Source: an uncultured Lachnospiraceae bacterium
GTDB taxonomy: Bacteria; Bacillota; Clostridia; Lachnospirales; Lachnospiraceae
DNA: 34,925 nt
Assembly: GCA_947644545.1 (NCBI GenBank)
Contig: CANRZW010000037.1
Location: 1 to 34,925 of the forward strand
Direction: 5' to 3'
Shown here one piece after another: positions 20,317 to 29,133 of this stretch. The notes beneath the pieces are model-generated. The model was given only the letters and a program-made list of their open reading frames with translations, had not been told where the DNA came from and did not search any database. The number at the start of each line of letters is the position of its first letter. Position 1 is the stretch's first letter. Position numbers and translations under genes: made by a program.

Positions 20317-21371
20317 CGCCGATATCCGTCTGCATCATTGCCCGGAATGAAGAACGACATATTCAGGAATGTTGTGAGCGCCTGATGCCATATGGATTTG
20401 AAATCGTGCTGGTCGATACCGGTTCCGATGACCGCACGGTTGAGCTGGCTCGCAAGTATACCGACTGTATCTTTCATTTCGACTGGTGCGATGACTTTAG
20501 CGCCGCAAAGAACTATGCCATGCGCAAAGCCTCCCATGATTGGATACTTTCACTTGACTGTGATGAATATATGGAGGCACTGGACCGGGATCTTCTCCAA
20601 AAATACATCCTGCAGTACCCACGCCACGCGGGACGCATCCTCATCCGCAACCACTTTACGGAGAATGGACAGACTGCCTGTGAACAGGTACGGGTAAGCA
20701 GGTTCGTAAACAGACGGTATTTCCGTTTCGAGGGGGCCGTACATGAACAGCTGGTTCTACAGGATAAGACCGGCGCCGGGCCCAAGTCTGTCTATAACGC
20801 CCCTGTCACCGTCCTCCACGTAGGGTATAACGGTTCGGAAGACGAAATGCACAGGAAGGCTCTGCGCAATATTTCCCTTCTGGAAAAGGAACTGGCTGCG
20901 CAGGGGGCTGACCCCTATCTCTATTTCCAGCTTGGCCAGAGTTACCGCAGACTGCGAGACTACGACAAGGCTTACGAATATTTTGATTCCGGGCTTGCCA
21001 TGGACGTTGACCCTGCCATGGATTATGTGCAGACTATGGTGGAATCCTACGGCTACACGCTCTTAGACCTGAAACGCAATCAGGACGCCCTGAATCTGCT
21101 CGGCGTCTATGAAGAGTTTTCCGGGCGGGCTGATTTTGTATTCTTGATGGGATTGATCTATATGAATAATGGGTTGTTTCACGAAGCGATTCAGGAGTTC
21201 CAAAAAGCTGCCACGATGGAAGAGTTTTCCGTGGAGGGTGTGAACAGTTACAAGGCCCATTACAATACCGGCGTCATCTATGAATGCACCGGACACCCCA
21301 GGGAGGCCAGGGAAGCATATCTGAAATGCGGCGCTTATGAGCCTGCCAGGGCAAGACTGCTCCGGCTTTAA
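20310..21371 (+). CDS. SunS-like GT2 glycosyltransferase with TPR domain (paralogue B)
   Basis: The same length (353 residues) and layout as its upstream neighbour, to which it is clearly paralogous. It has ISVCIIARNEERHIQECC, LVDTGSDDRTVELA, WCDDFSAAKN and DCDE (83-86), then TPR-like repeats such as PYLYFQLGQSYRRLRDYDKA and AHYNTGVIYECTGHPREARE. It starts inside the preceding gene (seven-base overlap) with AAGGTGA as ribosome-binding site, so translation is coupled. The two probably add different sugars or act on different sites; this is inference. Confidence 0.85.
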   Translation: MLTPISVCIIARNEERHIQECCERLMPYGFEIVLVDTGSDDRTVELARKYTDCIFHFDWCDDFSAAKNYAMRKASHDWILSLDCDEYMEALDRDLLQKYILQYPRHAGRILIRNHFTENGQTACEQVRVSRFVNRRYFRFEGAVHEQLVLQDKTGAGPKSVYNAPVTVLHVGYNGSEDEMHRKALRNISLLEKELAAQGADPYLYFQLGQSYRRLRDYDKAYEYFDSGLAMDVDPAMDYVQTMVESYGYTLLDLKRNQDALNLLGVYEEFSGRADFVFLMGLIYMNNGLFHEAIQEFQKAATMEEFSVEGVNSYKAHYNTGVIYECTGHPREAREAYLKCGAYEPARARLLRL

Positions 21372-21390
21372 TGACAGGAAGGGATACACC

Positions 21391-21780
21391 ATGGAAATTC
21401 ATGAATCTGCAGAAGACTATTTGGAGATGATCCTCATCTTAAAGGAGCGGACAGGACAGGTTCGTTCCATCGACATTGCCACGGAGATGAATTACTCCAA
21501 GCCAAGTATCAGTGTGGCCATGCGAAAGCTCCGTGAGAACGGGTATATTGAAGTAGACAAGGACGGTTTCATCACGCTCACCAAACCAGGATTCGAGATT
21601 GCATCCAATATCTACAGCAGGCACAAGATGTTGACCAGGTTCTTTACGGCGCTGGGGGTCAACGAGAAGACAGCCGCCGCAGACGCCTGTAAGGTCGAAC
21701 ATGACCTGAGTGAAGAAACCTATGAAAAAATACGTATATATGCCGGAGATCATTTATTCAACGGCGCAGAGGACAGCTGA
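21391..21780 (+). CDS. DtxR/MntR-family metal-dependent transcriptional regulator (short form)
   Basis: A 129-residue winged-helix regulator without the C-terminal SH3-like domain, as in MntR. Residues 1-60 hold the DNA-binding domain (VRSIDIATEMNYSKPSISVAMRKLRENG); the rest is the metal-binding dimerisation domain. By alignment from memory, Asp9 and Glu12 (SAEDYLE) match MntR Asp8 and Glu11. SRHKML supplies the His77 equivalent, and ACKVEHDLS supplies Glu102 and His103 equivalents. MntR Glu99 is replaced by Cys, as at DtxR Cys102, so metal preference is uncertain. It lies inside the glycosyltransferase operon, 19 bases after the preceding gene and overlapping the next by one base (TGATG). 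The start is the ATG preceded by GGAAGGGA. Confidence 0.88.
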   Translation: MEIHESAEDYLEMILILKERTGQVRSIDIATEMNYSKPSISVAMRKLRENGYIEVDKDGFITLTKPGFEIASNIYSRHKMLTRFFTALGVNEKTAAADACKVEHDLSEETYEKIRIYAGDHLFNGAEDS

Positions 21781-22979
21781 TGAAAATATTGTTTATCGAG
21801 TGGGCAAGCTTCGGAAACGAAGATATCAAAGAGGCTTTTGAGGCGGAGGGACACTCCCTTTTCTGTTTTCCTTTCTCCAACAAGGACGGACGAAAGGATG
21901 TGGAAATAGAGGAAGCACTGTCCGGCGTATTACATAGAGAGACGCCGGATATCGTTTTTTCTTTTAACTATTTCCCTGTGATCTCCCAGGTCTGCAGGAA
22001 GGAAGCCGTCAAATACATCTCCTGGATCTATGACAGCCCTTATGTCATGCTCTACTCTTATACCACGATCAATCCATGTAACGTGATCTATGTCTTTGAC
22101 AAAGAACTTTATATGGAATTTCATAACGCCGGCATCCCTACCGTCCGCTATCTGCCGATGGCCGCAAATACCGAGCGCCTTGACCGATTGACACGGCCGC
22201 AGCCGCCCCGGCAGACTTACACAGGCTCCGCTTCTTCTTTGCATGCGGACAGCAGCTCCTCCTTCTTATACGATGTCTCTTTCATCGGCTCTCTCTACAC
22301 GGAGCAGCATAATTTCTATGACCGTATGACCGGTCTCTCCGATTATGCAAAGGGATATCTTGACGCGCTTATGGCCGCACAGATGCATGTGCAGGGATAC
22401 AATTTTATTCAGGAATCGTTGTCTCCCATAATGGACGACTTATACAAGGCTCTGCCGATGGATCCTAATCCCGATGGTGTCGAGAGCAGGGAATATTTGT
22501 ATGCACAATATGTCATTAACCGGAAAATAACAGGCCTGGAACGCACCAAACTGCTCACGGCAGTCACCAGACACCATTCCCTGGACCTGTTTACACACGA
22601 TAGTTCCTTTCAACTGCCTAACCTGCGCAATCATGGTACGGTAGACTATTATGACCAGATGCCCTCTATCTTCAATCGCAGCAGGATCAATCTCAATATC
22701 TCCCTGCGCAGCATCAAAAGCGGCATCCCGCTCCGCGCCTTCGATATTATGGGCTGCGGCGGTTTCCTGCTCTCCAACTTTCAGGCTGACTTTCTGGATG
22801 ATTTCATACCCGGAGAGGATTTTGTCTATTATGAGAGTGAAGCGGATCTGCTGTACAAGATCGATCATTATCTGACACACGAAGAAGAGCGGGCGGCCAT
22901 CGCCAGGAACGGACACGATAAGGTTGCCGCCGGTCATACCTTCCGCCATCGTGTGAGAGAAATGCTGGCGGAATTATAA
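21780..22979 (+). CDS. CgeB-like glycosyltransferase (DUF3880 plus GT1-like domain), subclass 1
   Basis: A 399-residue protein with a CgeB/DUF3880-type N-terminal half: ILFIEWASFGNEDIKEAFEA, SFNYFPVISQVC, WIYDSPYVMLYSYTT and DVSFIGSLYTEQHNFYDR. The C-terminal GT1-like nucleotide-sugar-binding domain carries SRINLNISLRSIKSGIPLRA followed by FDIMGCGGFLLSNFQADF. Family members are predicted GT-B glycosyltransferases. A low-complexity Ser-rich insertion lies at about residues 140-160. Its start shares one base with the regulator's stop. The closest relative in the window is the minus-strand gene ending at 24124. Confidence 0.85.
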   Translation: MKILFIEWASFGNEDIKEAFEAEGHSLFCFPFSNKDGRKDVEIEEALSGVLHRETPDIVFSFNYFPVISQVCRKEAVKYISWIYDSPYVMLYSYTTINPCNVIYVFDKELYMEFHNAGIPTVRYLPMAANTERLDRLTRPQPPRQTYTGSASSLHADSSSSFLYDVSFIGSLYTEQHNFYDRMTGLSDYAKGYLDALMAAQMHVQGYNFIQESLSPIMDDLYKALPMDPNPDGVESREYLYAQYVINRKITGLERTKLLTAVTRHHSLDLFTHDSSFQLPNLRNHGTVDYYDQMPSIFNRSRINLNISLRSIKSGIPLRAFDIMGCGGFLLSNFQADFLDDFIPGEDFVYYESEADLLYKIDHYLTHEEERAAIARNGHDKVAAGHTFRHRVREMLAEL

Positions 22980-22999
22980 AGTATCATAAAGGAGAAGTT

Positions 23000-24100
23000 A
23001 TGCCGAATACAATCTCGGTCTGCATGATCGCAAAAAACGAAGAAAAATATATAGAGAAATGCCTTACTGCAATCCGTACCCATGCGGATACCGGTTGCAA
23101 CATGCAGCCGGAAATCATTGTCGTAGATACCGGTTCTACGGACCGTACCAAAGAGATCGCTGCCAAATATGCAGACAAGGTGCTGGATTATACATGGGTG
23201 AATGATTTCAGCGCCGCCAGGAATTATGCAGTCTCACAGGCAAGCCATGACTTCATCCTGTCGCTGGACTGCGACGAGATCATTACGCAAATAGATCTTA
23301 AGCAGCTGGCAATCCTGATGGAGCAGCACCCGGAAGCCGTCGGCCGCATCGCCATCGACAACCATTATTTTTCCAACCAGACCGACACCGTCTACCGGGA
23401 TCACTTAGGACGGTTCTTCCATCGCGGATTCTTCCGCTTCGAGGCGCCGATTCATGAGCAGGTCGTTCATAAGAAGACCGGCGGCCATTATGAGAGCTAT
23501 GAGGCGCCAATCCTGATCGATCACGTGGGCTATCTTGGCAGTATCGAGGCGCTTCGCCCCAAGGTGGAACGCAACAATACCCTTTTATTCCGGGAATTGG
23601 AGAAGGATCGGAAGAATCCATATCTCTATTTTCAGATCGGCCAGTCCTACAATATGATCTACGATTATGAGAATTCCTATCAATATTATAAAGAAGCGCT
23701 GAACTACGATGTGAATCCGGAAGAAGAATGGGTGCAGATGATGATCATCGCCTACGCCAATGCGCTTCTGCACACCGGCAGGGAGGCCGAGGCGCTGCAG
23801 CTCGAAGCCGTCTATGACGCCTTCGCAACAACGGCTGATTTCCTGTGCATGATGGGACGCATCTACCTTGCCAACGGCCAGTACGTCAAGGCCATGATGG
23901 AATTTGTCAAGGCCATCCATTGCCCGGTCGCAAGAGAAAACGGCACGAATTCCTTCATCCCCACATATAATATCGGCCTGATCAACGAGATGATGGGGGA
24001 TGTTCCCACTGCGCTCATGCATTACCGCAACTGTGGAGATTTTCCAATGGCGCTGGAGAAAGTGAAGGCATTAACTGCGCCTGATCCCCCGGCATCTTAA
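23000..24100 (+). CDS. SunS-like GT2 glycosyltransferase with TPR domain (paralogue C)
   Basis: A third member of the GT2-TPR group in this operon (366 residues). It has ISVCMIAKNEEKYIEKCL, IIVVDTGSTDRTKEIAAKY, WVNDFSAARNYA and DCDE (90-93), then TPR-like helices (PYLYFQIGQSYNMIYDYENS and later repeats). Paralogues A and B have CDDFSAA where this one has NDFSAA, and it carries a short insertion near residue 30. AAGGAGAAG lies upstream of the ATG, 20 bases after the CgeB-like gene. It is the last gene of the operon; only 23 bases separate it from the convergent gene and no terminator is seen there. Confidence 0.85.
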   Translation: MPNTISVCMIAKNEEKYIEKCLTAIRTHADTGCNMQPEIIVVDTGSTDRTKEIAAKYADKVLDYTWVNDFSAARNYAVSQASHDFILSLDCDEIITQIDLKQLAILMEQHPEAVGRIAIDNHYFSNQTDTVYRDHLGRFFHRGFFRFEAPIHEQVVHKKTGGHYESYEAPILIDHVGYLGSIEALRPKVERNNTLLFRELEKDRKNPYLYFQIGQSYNMIYDYENSYQYYKEALNYDVNPEEEWVQMMIIAYANALLHTGREAEALQLEAVYDAFATTADFLCMMGRIYLANGQYVKAMMEFVKAIHCPVARENGTNSFIPTYNIGLINEMMGDVPTALMHYRNCGDFPMALEKVKALTAPDPPAS

Positions 24101-24123
24101 TTCACCGCAGGCATTGCACACTT

Positions 24124-25362
24124 TCAACACAACAGTCTTTCAAGACCTGTCTGATAAGAAAACGCCTTCTGCACCTTTTGCTGCCCCCGGGCGGCAATCC
24201 GTGTGCGCTCCTCTTCATGGGCAAGATAGTAGGCTGCCTTATCAAGACAGTCCTCAAGACTGTCAAAGGTAACGATCTCTACCCCTTCCTCAAAGTTCTC
24301 CGCAATCTCCGGCTGCCAGTTCGACAATACAAATCCGCCGCAGGCCATGATATCCAGTACCCGCAGAGGAATTCCCGAATGAATGGACCGCAGGGATATA
24401 TTGAGATTGATCCTGCTGCCCGCAAAGACAAGCGGCATCTGCTCATGATAATCGACCATACCATGATTAAAGAGATCCAGTTCTGGCAATCCGCCGGTAT
24501 CAGACCCCGTATATAAGCGGAAATCATATTGCCCGCCCGGTCGACTGCCTGTGCCGGAGTCCATCTTATCCCCGTCTGCGGCATTTCCCGCACAAAGGTC
24601 AGCCAACCGTGTCAGGAGAATCCGGCGCTCTTCCACCGTCACCTTTTTCTCAAGGACAGCTGTCAGCAGAATATCCTCCGCCTTCGCACAATAGTCTTCC
24701 CCAAGCATCAGACCCTGCTTTTCCATCCGTTCCTGTATCCTGTGCAGGTCCATGCTGCCGTTAGAAACGGCCTGCCGCAAATAATCCTGATGATACGCAA
24801 AGCACTGCCGGCTGATACCGGACGCTATTGCGGCATCTTCCTCTTCAAACAGCGTGTCATAATAATTATGCTCATTCGTATATAACGACCCCACAAAGGA
24901 AATATCACATCGAAACCGCGCCTTTTCTTCCACGGAAGCCTGTCTGATAACGCTGTCAAAGCGGTTCACATCCACGGAGAGCGGCAGGTAGCGGACCGTG
25001 CTTATCCCATAGTCCTCCTGCAGCCGTCTGACCATCTCCCGGTCGAAAATGCCGATATGATTGCAGGGCAGCCCGATCTGCTTTGCATACAGCGTAAAAT
25101 GCGGACAGTCATATACCCACGCATAATAAGGAATCTGACAGGTATTGCAGATCATGGAGAGAATCGGAAAGTAATTGAAGGAAATGACCGCCTCAGCGCC
25201 CTGCGCATGGATCAGAGGGATCAGCTCCATCGCCAGCTCCATATCACGGGTATAATGCTTACACTCCCTGCGAAACCACACAATTTCAAAGCCCAGTTTG
25301 ATCAAATTGTCCGCCAGGATCTGCTCGTTATTGGCATTCCAGGAATATAATATCAGCTTCAT
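24124..25362 (-). CDS. CgeB-like glycosyltransferase, subclass 1 (minus-strand paralogue)
   Basis: A 412-residue protein with the same two halves as the plus-strand CgeB-like gene. The DUF3880-like part has LILYSWNANNEQILADNLIK, SFNYFPILSMICNT, WVYDCPHFTLYAKQ and DISFVGSLYTNEHNYYD. The GT1-like domain has SRINLNISLRSIHSGIPLRV and DIMACGGFVLSNWQPE. A Gly/Ser/Asp-rich insertion (from ADGDKMDSGTGSRPGG) separates the halves. The start is the ATG preceded by AAGGAGAGG; a further in-frame ATG 22 codons upstream would add a basic stretch and lacks a good site. It is the last gene of the minus-strand operon. Confidence 0.85.
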   Translation of the reverse strand: MKLILYSWNANNEQILADNLIKLGFEIVWFRRECKHYTRDMELAMELIPLIHAQGAEAVISFNYFPILSMICNTCQIPYYAWVYDCPHFTLYAKQIGLPCNHIGIFDREMVRRLQEDYGISTVRYLPLSVDVNRFDSVIRQASVEEKARFRCDISFVGSLYTNEHNYYDTLFEEEDAAIASGISRQCFAYHQDYLRQAVSNGSMDLHRIQERMEKQGLMLGEDYCAKAEDILLTAVLEKKVTVEERRILLTRLADLCAGNAADGDKMDSGTGSRPGGQYDFRLYTGSDTGGLPELDLFNHGMVDYHEQMPLVFAGSRINLNISLRSIHSGIPLRVLDIMACGGFVLSNWQPEIAENFEEGVEIVTFDSLEDCLDKAAYYLAHEEERTRIAARGQQKVQKAFSYQTGLERLLC

Positions 25363-25462
25363 CTGCCCCTCTCCTTCACCTCTTTTCTGCCGGCGCCAAA
25401 TGCGTTTCAAGAACACTACTATGGACATAAAACAATCCGATAACTTTTCCCATACGCCATGG

Positions 25463-26557
25463 CTACTCGGTCAGATATTCCGCAATGAATTTCTCTTTTT
25501 CCCCATCGTAGTTCTGCAGATTGATAAACCCGCAGTCATGCACACACCATGGCTCGTTCATCCACGGCACGACCACCCGATAGCCTTTTCGCTTAAACTC
25601 CATGCTCTGTGAGCAGTCATAGAAGTCCCATTTACAGAAGAGATCTTCCCGCCAGGGAATATCATATTGTGTCACCATCAGAAAGCCGTCTATCGCATCT
25701 ACTTCCATATACGGCAATTCCTGTGAGAATGCATTGGCAAGCAGCTTAGTCTCATAGATATGCTGTTCATACAGCATGCCATACCGGTCCGCGTCCCACA
25801 TCACACCCGTGGACGGCATCTTCTCCACCCCCACATTGCCGATCATGCCAATCCGTGGATCCGTCCCGAAAATACGCAGGCAGTCACTGATAAAATCCCG
25901 GTTGATAATAAAAGTATCATGGTGCAGGTAGACCTTGTACTTCGCCCGGGAACACTGCATCGCTTCATTGTAAGCCGAAGTCAGAGATTTCGCCTCTTCA
26001 ACGGTCAGTACATTGACCTGTATGCCGTCCGGCACATACAGATGATTGATATAATGAATACATTCCTGCGCATACACGGCATTATTCGTACAGATAATAA
26101 AGCAGAACTCCTGATCGCTATCCGCACTCTTCACAGCGCCTTCATCTGCCCTCTTCCCAGGCAGCGCACCCTCGTTGATCACCTGCAGCACCTTATCCCT
26201 GTTCACAACGCCAAAATCGATCGCCCGCAGTAATTCATAAGAGGAGACCTGATTCTGCAAGAGAAACTGATAGAACGACTCCAGCTCGTCCAGAACATCG
26301 AAATCAATTCGCCGCAGATAAAATTTCAACGCCGTATAGCGCTCCAACAGCTCATCTACATCTGCTATCTTTGTAAAAAGTGTCGGCTGCCCAGCTTCCT
26401 TCTCCCGCTCGTGGATCGTGCACAGGTAACAGACCATGGCAAGATCGTTATCGTGCTCTGTCGTATCCTTGTTTGACAGCAGCTGCTGCTTAACATCATC
26501 GTATTTACCATTCTGCAACAGATCATTGACCTGCCGCCTCAACTGATTGGCGTCCAT
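25463..26557 (-). CDS. Helical-domain plus GT2-like (Glyco_tranf_2_5 type) fusion
   Basis: A 364-residue protein in two parts. Residues 1-130 are a helical domain with EKEAGQPTLFTKI and LKFYLRRIDFDVLDE. Residues about 150-360 are a GT-A-like domain with FCFIICTNNAVYAQECIHYI, AYNEAMQCSRAKYKVYLHHD (the putative metal/catalytic HHD at 212-214), PWREDLFCKWDFYDCSQS and VVPWMNEPWCVHDCG. The GT part matches the PF13712-type family and the first 220 residues of the 672-residue neighbour. The helical part matches the separate gene ending at 28644. GGAAGGA precedes the ATG. The acceptor and sugar are unknown. Confidence 0.8.
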   Translation of the reverse strand: MDANQLRRQVNDLLQNGKYDDVKQQLLSNKDTTEHDNDLAMVCYLCTIHEREKEAGQPTLFTKIADVDELLERYTALKFYLRRIDFDVLDELESFYQFLLQNQVSSYELLRAIDFGVVNRDKVLQVINEGALPGKRADEGAVKSADSDQEFCFIICTNNAVYAQECIHYINHLYVPDGIQVNVLTVEEAKSLTSAYNEAMQCSRAKYKVYLHHDTFIINRDFISDCLRIFGTDPRIGMIGNVGVEKMPSTGVMWDADRYGMLYEQHIYETKLLANAFSQELPYMEVDAIDGFLMVTQYDIPWREDLFCKWDFYDCSQSMEFKRKGYRVVVPWMNEPWCVHDCGFINLQNYDGEKEKFIAEYLTE

Positions 26558-26628
26558 ATCTTATCCTTCCAATTATCCCTGAAACAACAAATTTCTGCCG
26601 CTGTCTGTCATTCCTGCACTATCTGAAT

Positions 26629-28647
26629 TTACCGTTTCTGTGCTTTCACCGTATACTGGAATGTCTCATACATCCACGCCTCCGTATTCTCCGACAGCTT
26701 AAGCAGGATGTTTATGATCTCCCGTCCCCGCTCGGAGATAGCAAAAACAGTTCCGTTGATATCTTTGACTTCGTAGCCTGCATCCTGAAACAGCGTCATG
26801 ATCTCATAATAAGTAAAAAGATGAATGTGTGTCCTATCCAACAATCCCACGTCGCTGTAACGGAATCTTCCCTCGATCAGCTCTTCCATTACCGAAATAT
26901 GCATCACATTTGGTATACTCGCGATAATGTGACCATTTTCACACAACAGCTCCCGACACATCCTGACCACTTCCTCCGGATGCCTTAAATGCTCCAACAC
27001 ATCACCGAATATGATATAGTCAAATTTTTCCTCAAACGGAATGGTCAGCTCGTCGATATTTCCATATTTCACCTTCGCTATATGTCTGGCTATGTCCACT
27101 GCTGCCTCGTTAATGTCCAGACCATAGGTTTGACAATTCGGGTAACAGGACTGGATCTCAAACAACGTCGCACCCAGATCACATCCTACCTCAAGTACCT
27201 TGAATTCCCGCTCAGACGGTTCTTTAATATACTTCACCAACGTCCTGTTCGGATGCAGATTAAAGTAATTCATCCCCCAGGACGCTTTCATCAGAGTTCT
27301 GTCCTCTGCCTGCCACTGTCCCGACTCAGCATAGATCTCCTCTCCCCGGCTAAAGTTCTCCCATGCATATGCCCGCGGGCAGACCACCTGCCACAAATTA
27401 CTCTGTATCATACGAAGCGTATAATCTGTCAATACATTATCCGGAGATTGCAATTCCTCCCGGAAAAGTCCAATCTTGTCGAAAACATCCTTTCTCACTG
27501 CCCAAATCCGCCAGTTAGAAGATAACGTCCTATGGGTCGTCTTTCTATTTTGCTTGCTCCGATTCTCCCGTGCAAATAAAGTGAGTGCTTCCCTGTCAAT
27601 AATCCTGTTATCGTCGTTCCCATAATAATTCGTGATCAGATTCGCAATTCCTGCATTTCCAACACACAAAACGGAAGCCAGCTCCAACAAACTTTCCCTT
27701 TCCGGATATACACCAGCCTCCATAAAGACAACATGGTCTTCTGTCTCAAAATTCTCTAAAACCGTATTCCACAGCTTACCATAGCCCTGTACGCCTTCGT
27801 CAAACCAAAGATATTCATAAGATTGAGTCGAAAGCCATTCCGCCGTGCCGTCTGCGGATCCATTATCTGCTACAACAATATTTGAAATGCCTTCTACTCC
27901 GGAAAGCCATTCCAGGGTATCCTTCAGCTGTCTCTTTCGATTATACGTGGTCAGTATCACCGTAATCTTACCCGCTTGACACTCCGGTACCCTGCCAGTC
28001 TCAAAATACTCCCTCAAAAACTTCTGACGTTCCCCATCATAGGATGTCATATAGGATATCGTGCTGTCATGCAGGCACCATGGTTCTTTCATCCATGGCA
28101 CGACAATTCTATACCCGCGTCTGATAAACTCCTGGCTTTGCGAACAGTCATAGAAATCCCATTTGTCGAACAGATCCTCCCGCCAGGGAATGTCATACTG
28201 CGTGATCATAAGCAGACCATCGACAGCCTCCACTTCCGTCAACGCATCTTCCCCTCCCGCTCTGAAAAGAGGATCTTTGTTATAAGCCGGCACATAAATC
28301 GCTCCGCATCGTTCATCATCCCACATGATACCGCTATCGGGAAGCCTGGGCGATCCAATCATCCCGATCATGCCAATCCGTGCATCCTTCCGGAAAATAT
28401 CGATAAAATCCTGTATGAAATCCGGATTGACAATAAACACATCCTGATGCAGATATACTTTATATTTCGCATCCGATGCCTGCATCCCTTCGTTATAGCC
28501 TGCCGTCATGGATACCGCCCCTTCTATCGCAAGGGCATCTACCTGATATCCTTCCGGAATATTCAGATGATTGATATAATACAGACATTCTTCCGTATAC
28601 AGCTGATCATTGCTGCAGAAAATGAAACAAACCTTTTTCTCATTCAT
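26629..28647 (-). CDS. Three-domain GT / GT2 / SAM-methyltransferase fusion
   Basis: A 672-residue protein. Residues 1-220 form a Glyco_tranf_2_5-like GT domain (VCFIFCSNDQLYTEECLYYI, YKVYLHQDVF at 62-71, PWREDLFDKWDFYDCSQS, VVPWMKEPWCLHDS). Residues about 227-440 form a second, GT2-type domain (ITVILTTYNRKRQLKDTL, VVADNGSADGTAEWL). The position expected for Asp-x-Asp reads FMEAG at 308-312, so that domain may be altered or inactive. Residues about 480-650 form a class I methyltransferase with the SAM-binding VLEVGCDLGATLFEI (484-498), LDIN (510-513) and FGDVLEHLRHPEEV. A methylated sugar, or methyl capping of the chain, is the likely outcome. It overlaps the upstream helical gene by four bases (ATGA). 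Confidence 0.82.
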   Translation of the reverse strand: MNEKKVCFIFCSNDQLYTEECLYYINHLNIPEGYQVDALAIEGAVSMTAGYNEGMQASDAKYKVYLHQDVFIVNPDFIQDFIDIFRKDARIGMIGMIGSPRLPDSGIMWDDERCGAIYVPAYNKDPLFRAGGEDALTEVEAVDGLLMITQYDIPWREDLFDKWDFYDCSQSQEFIRRGYRIVVPWMKEPWCLHDSTISYMTSYDGERQKFLREYFETGRVPECQAGKITVILTTYNRKRQLKDTLEWLSGVEGISNIVVADNGSADGTAEWLSTQSYEYLWFDEGVQGYGKLWNTVLENFETEDHVVFMEAGVYPERESLLELASVLCVGNAGIANLITNYYGNDDNRIIDREALTLFARENRSKQNRKTTHRTLSSNWRIWAVRKDVFDKIGLFREELQSPDNVLTDYTLRMIQSNLWQVVCPRAYAWENFSRGEEIYAESGQWQAEDRTLMKASWGMNYFNLHPNRTLVKYIKEPSEREFKVLEVGCDLGATLFEIQSCYPNCQTYGLDINEAAVDIARHIAKVKYGNIDELTIPFEEKFDYIIFGDVLEHLRHPEEVVRMCRELLCENGHIIASIPNVMHISVMEELIEGRFRYSDVGLLDRTHIHLFTYYEIMTLFQDAGYEVKDINGTVFAISERGREIINILLKLSENTEAWMYETFQYTVKAQKR

Positions 28648-29060
28648 ACTACAAGTTTCCCTTCCGCCATCTTCCTTTGCACAAATTCCTGTACTTTCTC
28701 CCTGTGCACGGCATTACAATATGCCACCATAAACAATTCCGCAAGCGACACCCTGTTCTGCCTGCAGAACAGGTAAAATTCATCCTCATCATCCAAGATA
28801 TCAAAGGCAATCCTGCGCAGATAAAACTTTAACCGCACCTCACGTTCCAGTAAGTCTTCCAGACTTGATACCTTAGAAAAGATCGTCCGCTGTCCTGCCT
28901 CCTTCTCCGCCTCATAGATGGGAAGCATATAATAAACTTTTAAAAGATCCCTGTCCGATTTTGCCACTTCCTTATTCTCAGTCAGTAGTTCATTTATCTC
29001 ATCATATTTTTTCGCAGAGAACAAGGCATCGATCTGTTCCCGCAACGTCTTTCTATCCAT
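28644..29060 (-). CDS. Stand-alone helical domain homologous to the GT-fused domain
   Basis: A 138-residue, helix-rich protein with no catalytic motif. It aligns along its length with the first 130 residues of the helical-GT fusion at 25463-26557: EKEAGQRTIFSKV matches EKEAGQPTLFTKI, and LKFYLRRIAFDILDDEDEF matches LKFYLRRIDFDVLDELESF. It ends directly before the GT domain of the next gene, in an ATGA overlap, so the pair looks like a split version of the fusion. The ATG chosen has GAGGA 6 bases upstream; a TTG two codons earlier overlaps the spacer. A role as scaffold or acceptor-binding subunit for the downstream GT is inferred. Confidence 0.75.
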   Translation of the reverse strand: MDRKTLREQIDALFSAKKYDEINELLTENKEVAKSDRDLLKVYYMLPIYEAEKEAGQRTIFSKVSSLEDLLEREVRLKFYLRRIAFDILDDEDEFYLFCRQNRVSLAELFMVAYCNAVHREKVQEFVQRKMAEGKLVV

Positions 29061-29133
29061 ATTCAATCCTCATTTCCACACGCATTATCCACGGTTCCAC
29101 CGCACAGGATACTCTTTGACGAGGCAGCCCCTT

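Noticed and set aside
28630..28665. Possible programmed frameshift joining the 138-residue helical protein to the 672-residue enzyme (GGGAAAC near the junction)
   Set aside because: The heptamer is out of phase with the required X-XXY-YYZ reading, and the ATGA overlap with a GAAGGG ribosome-binding site explains separate, coupled translation.
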